The position numbers were made by a program, and so were the translations under genes. DNA of 35,785 bases, from the IMG/VR virus record IMGVR_UViG_3300049448_000640, positions 1-35,785 of that record. One strand, written 5' to 3'. Positions 28,664 through 35,785 of the stretch are shown here, one piece after another. The notes beneath the pieces were generated by a model that ran no database searches, was not told the origin of the DNA, and saw only the letters and a program-made list of their open reading frames with translations. Position 1 is the first letter of the stretch. Every line of letters begins with the position of its first letter. Source of the stretch: a virus.

Positions 28664-30567
28664 GCCGCGCCGAGGCCGAGTTCATGGAGGCGTGGCGGGC
28701 CGGCTGGCGACGGGATCCCGAGCTGACGATCGACGAATGGGCCGATCGGCACCGCGTTCTCTCCGGCGATACGTCCGCGGAGCCCGGCCAGTGGCGGACC
28801 TCGCGCACCCCGTACCTCCGGGAGGTGCTCCGCGAGCTCTCGCCGAGCAGCCCGACCCGCCGGGTCGTGCTCATGTGGGGCGCGCAGACGGGAAAAAGCG
28901 AGGGTGGCTTCAACTGGATCGGCTACGTGATCCACCACACACCCGGTCCGATGATGATGATCCAGCCCACGGTCGAGGTGGCACATTTCGTCTCCAAGGA
29001 GCGCATCGTCCCGCTCGTCCAGAACACGCCGGCGCTTGCCGAGCGCGTGCTCGAGAACCGCTCGCGCGACGGCAACAACACCATCCTCAACAAGCGCTTC
29101 CATGGCGGATTCCTGAAGATCTCGGGCGCCAACTCCGCCGCGAGCCTGCGCTCGACCCCGATCAAGTTCCTCTTCTGTGACGAGATCGACGCCTACCCGG
29201 CCGACGTCGACGGCGAAGGCGATCCCTTGGACCTCGCCGAGGCCCGCTCGACGACGTTCTCGAGGGGCAAGACGCTCGTCACCTCGACGCCGACCATCAA
29301 GGAGTTCTCCCGGATCGAGAAGGAGTTCGCCCGCGGCGACCAGCGGCACTACTTCGTCCCCTGCCCGCACTGTGGTCACATGGACTGGATCCGCTGGGCG
29401 AACATCGATTATCGACACGACGACCCGTCGACCGCCTGCCTACTCTGCAGCAGCTGCGGCGTGCTGATCGAGGAGCGCTACAAGACACAGATGCTCGAGC
29501 GCGGGCAATGGCGGCCGACCGGCGCCGGCGACGGCGAGACGATCAGCTTCCATCTCTCGGGGCTCTACTCGCCGCTCGGCTGGCTGTCGTGGGAGAAGGT
29601 GGTCCGCGAATGGCTCGAGGCGAAGAAGGATCCTTCGAAGCTCAAGGTCTTCCTCAACACGCGACTCGCCGAGACCTGGGAGGAGCGCGCCGAATCGGTC
29701 GAGCCCGACGTGATCTTCGCGCGCCGCGAGAGCTACGCCGCGGAGGTCCCGGAGGGCATCGGCATCCTGGTCGCCGCGGTCGACGTCCAGGCGGACCGGC
29801 TCGAATACCAGGTGAAGGGCTATGGTGCCGGCGAGGAGTCGTGGCTCATCACCTGGGGGCAGGTGATCATGGAGCCCGCGGCGCCGGCCCGGGCCTGGCT
29901 CGAGCTCGACCGGCTGCTGCAGCAGGACTGGCAGCACGCTGGCGGGCGCAAGATGCGCATCGAATGCGTCGCGGTGGACTCCGGCTTCAAGGCCGATGAT
30001 GTCTATCGCTTCTGCAAGGCGCGCGCGACGCGGCGCGTGTTCGCCGTCAAGGGCTCCCCGGAGACGGGGAAGCCCCTCGTCGGGCGTCCGACCTCGAACA
30101 ACGCGTTCCGGGCCCGGCTCTATCTCTTGTGCACTGACACGGGGAAGGAGACCGTCCACGCGCGGCTCAGGATCGCTGCCCCTGGCGCCGGCTATATGCA
30201 TCTGCCGGCGGAGATCGACCGCGAATACGTCGACCAGCTGACGGCCGAGAAGGTGATCCGGAAGTTCGTGAAGGGAAAACCGCCCCAGCGCCAATGGGTG
30301 AAGACTCGCGAGAGGAACGAGGCGCTCGACCTCGAGGTCTACTCGCTGGCGGCCTTGCGCATCGTGCTGGGACCCCAGCCCGGCCGGGTGCTCCTCCAAC
30401 GTGCCGCGAAGCTATCGGTCAGGAAGGAGTCGCCAGCTGGACCCGCCACGCCGCCCCCAGTGGCCCCATCGCCGGCGGCTGACCCTCCGCCTCTCCCGCC
30501 GGCCATCGCCCGGCGCACGCTGCCGTCGCGGCCGCGACGCGGGTGGGTGCAGGGCTGGAGGCGTTGA
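28660..30567 (+). CDS. terminase large subunit, GpA family
   Basis: A 635-residue protein starting at TTG 28660 in a four-base overlap, with GAGGAA at 28648-28653; GTG 28639 is an alternative. It has the ATPase Walker A GAQTGKS (74-80) and Walker B KFLFCDEID (near 169-177), followed by LVTSTPTIKEFS. A zinc-like group is at 235-266 (CPHC, ACLLCSSC), typical of lambda gpA. The nuclease half has VAAVDVQADRLEYQ and AVDSGFKADDV. It ends in a proline/arginine-rich tail. It cuts cos and drives DNA into the prohead through the portal. Confidence 0.93.
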   Translation: MSRAEAEFMEAWRAGWRRDPELTIDEWADRHRVLSGDTSAEPGQWRTSRTPYLREVLRELSPSSPTRRVVLMWGAQTGKSEGGFNWIGYVIHHTPGPMMMIQPTVEVAHFVSKERIVPLVQNTPALAERVLENRSRDGNNTILNKRFHGGFLKISGANSAASLRSTPIKFLFCDEIDAYPADVDGEGDPLDLAEARSTTFSRGKTLVTSTPTIKEFSRIEKEFARGDQRHYFVPCPHCGHMDWIRWANIDYRHDDPSTACLLCSSCGVLIEERYKTQMLERGQWRPTGAGDGETISFHLSGLYSPLGWLSWEKVVREWLEAKKDPSKLKVFLNTRLAETWEERAESVEPDVIFARRESYAAEVPEGIGILVAAVDVQADRLEYQVKGYGAGEESWLITWGQVIMEPAAPARAWLELDRLLQQDWQHAGGRKMRIECVAVDSGFKADDVYRFCKARATRRVFAVKGSPETGKPLVGRPTSNNAFRARLYLLCTDTGKETVHARLRIAAPGAGYMHLPAEIDREYVDQLTAEKVIRKFVKGKPPQRQWVKTRERNEALDLEVYSLAALRIVLGPQPGRVLLQRAAKLSVRKESPAGPATPPPVAPSPAADPPPLPPAIARRTLPSRPRRGWVQGWRR

Positions 30568-30618
30568 CTGTCGCCCGCGAGGGACCTAGATTCATTGCCC
30601 GAGTTCCCCGGAGGCCGC

Positions 30619-30957
30619 ATGTCGCAGGACGTTGTTAAATCGCTCACGGAGCTGATTCTGGCTTTCGCCCAGCTCGCGCGGGTGACGGGGACCGGCTGGT
30701 TTGCCGTCATCGTCCTTGGGGGAACCGGCTTGACAGTGGGCGTACCTTGGCTGCGAGAGCATCTCCGCAACCAGCGGGTGGACATCGTCATCCAACATAA
30801 GGAACAGGAAGTGCTGCGACTGGCCGAAGACAACCGCAAATACCGCGAGGTCTACCTGGCCCGTCTCGAAGTCCCTCCGGCGGCGCTGGCCCATGACTCG
30901 GAGGATTCGAAGACGGCTAAGGCCGAATCCGGGAAGAAGGAGGCCAAGAGATCATGA
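30619..30957 (+). CDS. one-TM coiled-coil membrane protein
   Basis: A 112-residue protein after GGAGG at 30610-30614. Residues 22-45 form a membrane helix (GWFAVIVLGGTGLTVGVPWL), followed by a charged coil (IQHKEQEVLRLAEDNRKYR) and a Lys/Ser-rich tail. It overlaps the next gene by four bases. The layout suggests a holin- or exclusion-type inner membrane protein. It lies after the large terminase, where packaging-linked genes usually continue, so it may be an insert. Function unknown. Confidence 0.55.
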   Translation: MSQDVVKSLTELILAFAQLARVTGTGWFAVIVLGGTGLTVGVPWLREHLRNQRVDIVIQHKEQEVLRLAEDNRKYREVYLARLEVPPAALAHDSEDSKTAKAESGKKEAKRS

Positions 30958-31532
30958 TGCCTGCGATCACGTGGGGGCTTGTGCTCGCTCTGATCCTTGC
31001 GCGCGAGGTCTATCGCTGGAGGCGGGCGCGGAAGCTCCGGCACACCCTCGAGCTCCTCGAATGGCGCGAAAGATTCGCAAAGACCCGGCGCGACGTCATC
31101 CATCTCCTGCACTGCGGAGACACCGCTCCCGACTCGGCGATCATCGTGAACATGTATCTCCTCGCGTCGGCTGTCGTCCGCCGCGCCACGGATTATGAGA
31201 CCTTCGCGAGCACGATCGTGCTCGAGATGATCAAGGAGGCGCGCCCCGATCAGGAGCTCGCCGGCCACGTGAAGCGCGAAATCAAGAAGCTGACGCCTGA
31301 AGGCCGCGAGATCCTCTACAGCTTTGCGGGGGACCTACATCAACTCCTCAAACGCTATTCGTGGCTCTATCGGTTCATCGACTTCGCCGCCCGCGCCCTC
31401 CGCGCCATGGGGATCCGACCCCGGGCCGACTTCTCGCCGCCGCGGCATAAGCCATTCTGGCCGGCTTTCCAGGAGAAGCGCGCAATGTATTCGCGAACAG
31501 CGCAATGGCGAAAGCTCGCGACTGCCGCCTGA
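30954..31532 (+). CDS. membrane-anchored helical protein
   Basis: A 192-residue protein in an ATGA overlap. Residues 4-20 are an N-terminal membrane anchor (AITWGLVLALILAREVY). The rest is a soluble helical domain with KTRRDVIHLLHCGDTAPDS, IVNMYLLASAVVRRATDYE and a terminal basic tail. It pairs with the one-TM gene before it. It ends the plus-strand terminase operon and is followed by a strong hairpin facing the inverted block. No known domain is recognised. Confidence 0.55.
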   Translation: MMPAITWGLVLALILAREVYRWRRARKLRHTLELLEWRERFAKTRRDVIHLLHCGDTAPDSAIIVNMYLLASAVVRRATDYETFASTIVLEMIKEARPDQELAGHVKREIKKLTPEGREILYSFAGDLHQLLKRYSWLYRFIDFAARALRAMGIRPRADFSPPRHKPFWPAFQEKRAMYSRTAQWRKLATAA

Positions 31533-31548
31533 GAACCTCCGGATGCGC

Positions 31549-31594
31549 GGGCGGCGCGCCCTGATGGGGCGGCCGCCCACGGTTCAGCCGTTTT
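31549..31594. terminator. long hairpin between convergent units
   Basis: Stem GGGCGGC / GCCGCCC (31549-31555, 31572-31578) continues, past a one-base bulge, into a 5-bp inner stem with a TGATG loop. Directly after it a small stem (ACGG / CCGT, 31579-31591) runs into TTTTCT. It lies between the last plus-strand gene of the terminase operon (stop 31532) and the first stop of the minus-strand block, so it can end both transcripts. Confidence 0.6.
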
Positions 31595-31604
31595 CTGGAA
31601 ACCC

Positions 31605-31763
31605 TCAGCGCTTCACGAGCTTGTCGAGCTTGTCGTGTATTCCAAGCTCGACCCTCAGCCCGTCCTGGCCAACGAGCTTCTTGAGGGACTCCTCGATGTG
31701 GCTGAGAGACCTCGCGATTTGCTTGAGCTCCATTATGAGCTGGCTCGCATGCGTGTCCTGCAT
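31605..31763 (-). CDS. tiny helical minus-strand protein
   Basis: A 52-residue protein on the minus strand (start ATG at 31763, stop at 31605). GGAGG lies six bases before the ATG. An in-frame ATG at 31775 lacks a ribosome site. The sequence is one amphipathic helix (MELKQIARSLSHIEESLKKL) plus a charged end. It may be a small coiled-coil partner. It shares direction with the portal block. Evidence is the good ribosome site and helical pattern; function unknown. Confidence 0.5.
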   Translation of the reverse strand: MQDTHASQLIMELKQIARSLSHIEESLKKLVGQDGLRVELGIHDKLDKLVKR

Positions 31764-31781
31764 TTGCGCCTCCATTAGGTA

Positions 31782-31809
31782 GCCCCCGGCAGCTCTCGCC
31801 GCCGGGGGC
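31782..31809 (-). terminator. hairpin after the 45-residue minus-strand gene
   Basis: Perfect 9-bp stem GCCCCCGGC (31782-31790) / GCCGGGGGC (31801-31809) with a 10-base loop. Read on the minus strand it starts eight bases after the stop of the 45-residue gene. No U-run follows, so it may only slow transcription. Confidence 0.5.
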
Positions 31810-31817
31810 CATCTTGC

Positions 31818-31955
31818 CTAACCCTTCTTCTCGCGCATCGGAACGGTTTCGGTCTCGGTCGTCGCCGGCCGCTGCTTCGCGGCCCGCTTCGGCAGGATCT
31901 TCCCCGTCCTGGAATCACGAACTATCGTTCGCGTTCCCTTGGGCTTGGTGGCCAT
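31818..31955 (-). CDS. small basic protein, 45 residues
   Basis: A 45-residue protein on the minus strand, ATG at 31955 with GGAG about six bases ahead. The text TIVRDSRTGKILPKRAAKQRPATT has the 'RD..TGK.....A...P.TT' pattern of short basic proteins seen across bacteria and phages next to other small genes. It is lysine/arginine-rich and likely binds nucleic acid or a partner. A longer open frame upstream (to 32183) looks like chance. Function unknown. Confidence 0.5.
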   Translation of the reverse strand: MATKPKGTRTIVRDSRTGKILPKRAAKQRPATTETETVPMREKKG

Positions 31956-31989
31956 CGCCACTCCATGGGATGTCCCGCCGCCGCTGGGA

Positions 31990-32028
31990 AGAATCACCTT
32001 GACGCGCATGCGCGCCGAAGGTGATTCT
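31990..32028. promoter_or_regulatory. 11-bp inverted repeat with inner GC palindrome
   Basis: AGAATCACCTT (31990-32000) and AAGGTGATTCT (32018-32028) are perfect inverted arms 17 bases apart. The spacer holds a 12-base palindrome (CGCGCATGCGCG, 32003-32014). It lies 35 bases upstream of the 45-residue minus-strand gene. It could be an operator or a leader hairpin. Confidence 0.4.
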
Positions 32029-32232
32029 GCCCGAGCAGGCTGCGGGGTGGTTGACGAAACAGGTCTCCCTGCCTCTTGCGCCCATCTCGGCCCGTAAACC
32101 GTTCGCCTTCGGAAGTGACCGGTTGCGGGCCGAACTATTGCACCTCGGAGCCTGACGCCAGGGCCGCCGAGATGGTCGTCCACGAAATGCGCGACTGGGC
32201 TGGGTTATCCCACCTTCGCAGTCGCGGCCACA

Positions 32233-32273
32233 AGAGAAAAATTCACCGCATTTTTCGCGGGAAACTTTTCTCT
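32233..32273. other. AT-rich nested hairpin
   Basis: AGAGAAAA (32233-32240) pairs with TTTTCTCT (32266-32273). Inside, after five bases on each side, CCGC (32246-32249) pairs with GCGG (32257-32260) over a 7-base T-rich loop. The stretch is AT-rich in a GC-rich region and encodes nothing visible. It may be an RNA element, a minus-strand terminator (the arm ends TTTTCTCT) or a protein site. Confidence 0.4.
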
Positions 32274-32360
32274 GGACACGCGACGCATGCGCGAGTGGGA
32301 ACGGGCGCGGCGCTGTCAGGGCCTTGTGAGTTATGCGTCCTCGCGACGCGATCGGAATTG

Positions 32361-32394
32361 CCGAAGCCGTCCCGCGCGAGCGAGGCGGCTTCGG
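32361..32394 (-). terminator. hairpin after the structural gene on the minus strand
   Basis: Perfect 9-bp stem CCGAAGCCG (32361-32369) / CGGCTTCGG (32386-32394) with a 16-base GC-rich loop, 30 bases beyond the stop of the minus-strand structural gene. It probably ends the portal-block transcript. Confidence 0.55.
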
Positions 32395-32424
32395 AGGTTC
32401 CGGGAAGGTGAGAAGCTACGGCGA

Positions 32425-32895
32425 TCAGAGCGGCGCCAGCGCTCCCTGCCCGAGGCTCTGCGCGGCATCGAGCGCGTCGCCCACATAGATCACCTCGGCG
32501 TCCACGGTCACATTGAGGTGCGCTGCCCCCGCGTTCGAGGTCACCGAGAGCACGACGAAGTCATGGAAGACGTGCCCGTCGGGGTGGTTGATGCTGACCA
32601 CCCAGCCGCCCGGCCCGTTCATCGCGATGTTCGCCACCCCACGCGTATTGTAGTTGTTGCCCGCTCCGGCCTGCTCGAAGGCGCTCGCCTTGTTGGGGCT
32701 CGTGCTCACGTTGAAGCCGAAGGATGCGGGCACGTTCACGTCGGTGCTCGTGAGCCGGAAGATCACCAGCTTCGCGCCGCGCGCGGGCACCGGCGAGGAG
32801 ATCCAGGTCGTGCCGAGGGGGAAGGTCTGCGGCCCGACGGCGCCCGCGGCGCCCACACCCATCTTGATGTTCGTGAACCGCTTCGAAACCGCCAT
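32425..32895 (-). CDS. probable virion structural protein
   Basis: A 156-residue minus-strand protein with GGGAGG six bases before ATG. It is nearly all beta strand (FTNIKMGVGAAGAVG, TTWISSPVPARGAKLVIFRL, VVSINHPDGHVFHDFVVL), with a GWVVSINH turn. This looks like a sandwich of head decoration, fibre or carbohydrate-binding type. It follows the portal in the minus-strand direction, so it is probably made late with the head proteins. No close family is recognised. Confidence 0.55.
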   Translation of the reverse strand: MAVSKRFTNIKMGVGAAGAVGPQTFPLGTTWISSPVPARGAKLVIFRLTSTDVNVPASFGFNVSTSPNKASAFEQAGAGNNYNTRGVANIAMNGPGGWVVSINHPDGHVFHDFVVLSVTSNAGAAHLNVTVDAEVIYVGDALDAAQSLGQGALAPL

Positions 32896-32922
32896 GACAA
32901 CCTCCCGTGAGTGCGCGCGCCG

Positions 32923-34629
32923 TCAGCCGGTCGCGCTCTTGCCGCCGTCCCCCGCGGAACCGTCTCCGGAGGAACCGTCCCCCCCGCCCTCGCCGCCCAG
33001 GCCGCCGTCGTTCGGCGGGGCCGGCTGCGCCGTGGCGCCCGGGCCCGTCGAGTAGCCGGCGACGTCGACGCCGGCGGCCTTCGCCGCCTTCGTCTCGCTC
33101 GCGAGCTCCTCGATCACCTCGTCGAATTCGGCGTCCGACGTCTCAGAGAGCACGCGCGTCCTCGAGGTGAGCCCGAGCGAGATCGCCATCGCGGTCGCCT
33201 CGAGGTCCTCCTTCGGATTGACATAGGCCCAGCGCCGCCGGCCCCACCGGCAGGCCGTGTAGAGCCGCCAGTCCGAGCGGGGGAGCGGCAGCGCGCGCGT
33301 CAGGATGGCGTTGTTGAGCCAGCGCTCGTAGACGGGCTGCATGAACGCCTGCGCCCACCACTGCTGCAGCACCTGCCAGAAGTCGCGCTCGATCTGCATC
33401 CCGGCGCGCATGCTCGAGAAGTTGACGCCCTCGAGGTCGTTTGCGAGCGCGTTGTAGGACACGCCGAGGGCGGTTGCGATCTCGCGCAGCACGCTCTTCA
33501 CGAACGCCGGGAAGGCTGTCGACGGATGCGTCGGATCCCAGGATGAGAACTCCTGGCCCGGGTCCAGCTCCTCGATCGAGCCCGGGTTCGCCTCGAGCTC
33601 CACCGGGCGCGGCCCATTGCCCGAGCCATCGTCGTCAGTGCCGCTCGGCGCTGAGGCATCCTTCGTCACGATGAATCCCATCTTGGCGGCCGCGGTACGC
33701 GCGGCGATCAGCTCGGCCTCGGTGTAGCCCTGCAGATGCTGGAGCGGCAGCATCGCGGCCGCGTACCAGGTCACACCGCGCGTCTGGTTCGGCCGCGTCG
33801 GCCGGTAGAGGTGCATGACCTCGCTCGCGTCGAGCCGGTACTGCTGGAACGTCGCGCCCGCGGTGCCCGGGCTGTAGCCGTACTGCTCGCGGATCCAGTA
33901 GCCCGTCCTCCGGCCCCATGCATCGATCTCGACGCCCAGCCGGATCTCGGGCTGGCGGCCGCCCGGGAGAACGTTCATGTAATCGTCGACCAGGTCCGCG
34001 TCGATCAGCTGGAGCGAGAGACCATAGGGATTGAGGGCGTCGTCCTGGATGTAGCGTGCGAACGACTCACCATCGCGCGCCGTGGTCTCGAGCGCGAGCT
34101 GGGCCAGCTCGGTGAGCGGCAATCGCCCATCGGCCGAGACGGGGCCCGAGGCCCAGAGGTCCCAATGCTCCTCGATCAGGTCATTCACCGGCTCGTCGAG
34201 CTCGCCGGCGGCGTTGCGGACCTGCGCCTGGAGCTTCATGCCGTGGACGCCGAGAACGTTCGTCTTCAAGAGATTGCTGTAGCGCTGGATATGCGCGTTG
34301 TTCCGCGCGAGCTCTCGCGCGCGCCCGCGCATCAGGCGCAGGTCGCCGCGCATCTCCACGTCGGGCGCCATCGGCCAGGCGATCCAGTCGGCGAGGAGCC
34401 GCGAGACCTCGGCGCCGCGGAAGGCCGACCGCTGTTGCATGCGGCGCATGGGTGGGACAGCGGACCGAGTCGCGAGCTCCTGCGGAGGAGAGTCGCCCGG
34501 GGAGGCTGCGACGACGGCGGCATCGGCGTCAGCATGTCCGCGGCCGGTCAGCTCCCCGAGCGCGCGCGAGAACCGCTCGCGCATCGGTCGCCGGTCTCCC
34601 GTCACCGGTCCGGGGCCCCCGCCGCTCAT
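32923..34629 (-). CDS. portal protein, lambda gpB family
   Basis: A 568-residue protein on the minus strand; ATG at 34629 overlaps the gpW-like stop by four bases. It has the lambda-type portal pattern: ARELARNNAHIQRYSNLLKTNVLG, LETTARDGESFARYI, LSLQLIDADLVDDYMN, EVMHLYRPTRPNQTRGVTW (the RGVxW loop), LQGYTEAELIAARTAAAK, and NFSSMRAGMQIERDFW near residue 440. The N-terminal 60 residues are disordered and acidic/proline-rich, and the C-terminus is Gly-rich. It forms the dodecameric DNA gate. Unlike in related phages, it points against the terminase genes. Confidence 0.92.
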   Translation of the reverse strand: MSGGGPGPVTGDRRPMRERFSRALGELTGRGHADADAAVVAASPGDSPPQELATRSAVPPMRRMQQRSAFRGAEVSRLLADWIAWPMAPDVEMRGDLRLMRGRARELARNNAHIQRYSNLLKTNVLGVHGMKLQAQVRNAAGELDEPVNDLIEEHWDLWASGPVSADGRLPLTELAQLALETTARDGESFARYIQDDALNPYGLSLQLIDADLVDDYMNVLPGGRQPEIRLGVEIDAWGRRTGYWIREQYGYSPGTAGATFQQYRLDASEVMHLYRPTRPNQTRGVTWYAAAMLPLQHLQGYTEAELIAARTAAAKMGFIVTKDASAPSGTDDDGSGNGPRPVELEANPGSIEELDPGQEFSSWDPTHPSTAFPAFVKSVLREIATALGVSYNALANDLEGVNFSSMRAGMQIERDFWQVLQQWWAQAFMQPVYERWLNNAILTRALPLPRSDWRLYTACRWGRRRWAYVNPKEDLEATAMAISLGLTSRTRVLSETSDAEFDEVIEELASETKAAKAAGVDVAGYSTGPGATAQPAPPNDGGLGGEGGGDGSSGDGSAGDGGKSATG

Positions 34630-35189
34630 GGCCACCGCTCGCTCCTCGCCCCGCTGAACCTCACGAGCCGGCGGCGCCCGGGCTTCCCCATGGCGCGCGC
34701 GCGCGTGACGTTCCTGGCGACCTTCTGACGCAAGGCCCAGAGCCTCTCCGGGTCCATGCGGGTCAGCCCCCGGCTTTCGATGGTGTACTGAATAACGTCG
34801 TCGACGACCTTCCCGACGAGCACCGCGTCGATCGCTTCGAGGAGCCGCTCATCCATCGACCGGAGATCGGTAACGAGCGCGACATTGGGCGTCACGAAGA
34901 CGCTCCCTGAGCCCACCGAGTAGACATCGACGCCGTTGTGGACGCGTTCTTCCCAGCGATAGAGGCCCGATGCGGCGAGCGTGGCGGAGACCGCGGGAAT
35001 CAGCGTGATGACGAAATCGGGGCCACTCGGATCCGCGTCCTTGGTTAGCCCGATGGCTCCCGAGAGCGCCAGCGTGAGGGTCCAGCCGCCGTTCGCCGGG
35101 TAGTCCTGCAGCGACCGCGTGTACTTCAGCGTCGTTCCGGCGGCGAAGGTATCGGGCATCGCGGTCAGTTTGAGCACGCCCGCGAGCAT
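34626..35189 (-). CDS. gpW-like head completion protein with extra N-terminal domain
   Basis: A 187-residue minus-strand protein overlapping the portal start by four bases. ATG at 35189 has AGGA about ten bases ahead; ATG 35159 is an alternative. The first 115 residues are beta-rich (FAAGTTLKYTRSLQDYPANGG, WEERVHNGVDVYSVGSGSVFV). The last 70 form helices with DAVLVGKVVDDVIQYTIESRG and LWALRQKVARNVTRARAMG, then RRRLVRF, resembling lambda gpW, a 68-residue head-joining protein. Its place directly before the portal supports that. The double-domain form is known to me as a hypothetical phage family. It would stabilise filled heads. Confidence 0.65.
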   Translation of the reverse strand: MLAGVLKLTAMPDTFAAGTTLKYTRSLQDYPANGGWTLTLALSGAIGLTKDADPSGPDFVITLIPAVSATLAASGLYRWEERVHNGVDVYSVGSGSVFVTPNVALVTDLRSMDERLLEAIDAVLVGKVVDDVIQYTIESRGLTRMDPERLWALRQKVARNVTRARAMGKPGRRRLVRFSGARSERWP

Positions 35190-35208
35190 GCACAGCGATT
35201 CCTGTCAG

Positions 35209-35235
35209 AGCTATTGAACTTAAAGTTCAATAGCT
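35209..35235. promoter_or_regulatory. perfect 27-base AT-rich palindrome in divergent region
   Basis: Two 13-base arms (AGCTATTGAACTT and its complement, 35209-35221 and 35223-35235) around one A, 20 bases before the gpW-like start. It lies between the divergent portal block and the prohead protease gene. It fits a dimer-bound operator; as RNA it would be an 11-bp stem with a 5-base loop. Confidence 0.55.
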
Positions 35236-35279
35236 TCCGCCCTTGCGCTCGCTCCATGGTCCTGCTCGTCGGATTCCGG

Positions 35280-35295
35280 CGCGTCTAAAGACGCG
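35280..35295. promoter_or_regulatory. 16-base palindrome upstream of the protease gene
   Basis: CGCGTCT and AGACGCG flank AA (35280-35295), 34 bases ahead of the prohead protease ATG. With the 27-base palindrome it gives two operator-like sites in one 139-base intergenic region. No clear -10/-35 pair could be fixed here. Confidence 0.4.
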
Positions 35296-35328
35296 ATCGC
35301 GACGAACAGCAACCGAGGAGCCGTGCGG

Positions 35329-35785
35329 ATGACGAAACGCGCAGCGCCCATCGAGCAGGAGCCCGCGAGCTTCCCGATCAAGGGCGGCATGCGATGCCGG
35401 TTCGAGCTGCTCGAGTTCAAGCGGCGCGCGGCCGCGGCCACCGACGCCTCCGGCGCGGCCATCGACCCGGCGGCCGACGAACCCGCGACCTACGACATCG
35501 TCATCAGCTCGGAATCGCCGGTCACGATGCCCTGGGGCGTCGAGACGCTCTCGCACGAGCGGAATGCGGTCGACCTGTCGTTCGCGAAGAACGGGCTCTC
35601 GCTCCTGATGGAGCATGGGAAGAGCGCCAATACCGGCTTCAACGGTGGCGTCGACCCCTCGCTCCACGTCGGCATCGTCGACCAGGTCACGGTCGACCAG
35701 GGCGCGCGGAAGCTCCGCGGCGTCGCTCGTTTCTCCGACAGCGCCCTCGCGCAGCAGGTCGAGAGCGACGTGCAGAGCGGCATTC
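35329..35785 (+). CDS. prohead protease (S78/HK97-type), N-terminal part
   Basis: The first 152 residues of a protein running off the right edge; ATG 35329 follows GAGGAG at 35315-35320. The pattern SLLMEHGKSANTGF, DPSLHVGIVDQVTV and KLRGVARFSDSALAQQVESDV matches the HK97/S78 family prohead protease, with His96 and Ser138 as likely catalytic residues. An unusual N-terminal extension (about 55 residues with GGMRCRFELLEFKRR) precedes the core. It cleaves scaffold and capsid proteins during head maturation. The missing major capsid gene would follow on the other side of the edge. Confidence 0.83.
   Translation, partial: MTKRAAPIEQEPASFPIKGGMRCRFELLEFKRRAAAATDASGAAIDPAADEPATYDIVISSESPVTMPWGVETLSHERNAVDLSFAKNGLSLLMEHGKSANTGFNGGVDPSLHVGIVDQVTVDQGARKLRGVARFSDSALAQQVESDVQSGI

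Noticed and set aside
29440-30399. Long minus-strand open frames across terminase, tape measure, ParB and tail genes
   Set aside because: They mirror strong plus-strand genes and show the His/Arg/Leu bias of antisense frames.
33736-34728. Long plus-strand open frame across the portal gene
   Set aside because: It is the reverse shadow of a clear portal protein, common in GC-rich DNA.
1-35785. CRISPR arrays or insertion sequences
   Set aside because: No regularly spaced repeats and no transposase-like gene were seen.

Overview
The window is a GC-rich temperate tailed phage of siphovirus type (a phage genome or a near-complete contig of one), in lambda-like order with HK97/lambda-type head proteins. 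It opens inside a small head structural gene and closes inside a prohead protease gene. The missing piece, the rest of the protease and the major capsid gene, would join the two ends of a circular map. The host is not identified. Exported proteins with Sec-type signal peptides, a possible outer-membrane beta-barrel and a csrA gene fit a GC-rich Gram-negative bacterium, probably uncultured.

Layout, plus strand unless stated. 1-4864: head completion and tail start (connector, tail terminator fused to a lectin-like domain, tail tube, a two-gene membrane/beta-barrel insertion, tail chaperone with a likely +1 frameshift). 4866-11075: tape measure, distal tail and tip proteins, gpZ-like protein. 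11072-12359: GH108-type endolysin, a one-TM protein, a small HTH protein. 12334-13097 (minus): two-gene FxLYD cassette. 13101-14542: putative regulator with a leaderless promoter, integrase with its promoter, and an attP site made of the 3' part of an initiator tRNA plus its terminator. 14583-23008: early operon of mostly small overlapping genes (ParB-like protein, VRR-NUC nuclease, DUF1376 replication protein with a probable internal origin, csrA, several Cys-rich zinc proteins). 23083-27205: three exported proteins (GHL15-like glycoside hydrolase, beta-helix protein, small secreted protein). 27299-31532: putative cosB repeats, small and large terminase with two small genes between them, and two membrane proteins.

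31605-35189 runs on the minus strand: gpW-like head completion protein, lambda-type portal, a structural protein and two tiny genes. Terminase (left) and prohead protease (right) are both on the plus strand, so the portal block is inverted relative to the usual terS-terL-W-portal-protease order. It is bounded by a strong hairpin on the left and a divergent region with two perfect palindromes on the right.

Logic: the regulator and integrase decide lysogeny at the initiator tRNA. The early operon replicates the DNA and may retune host mRNA use through CsrA. Terminase packages DNA through the oppositely transcribed portal. The FxLYD and secreted cassettes look like cargo acting on the host envelope or surroundings. 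All functions are inferred from sequence features read by eye; no database search was run.
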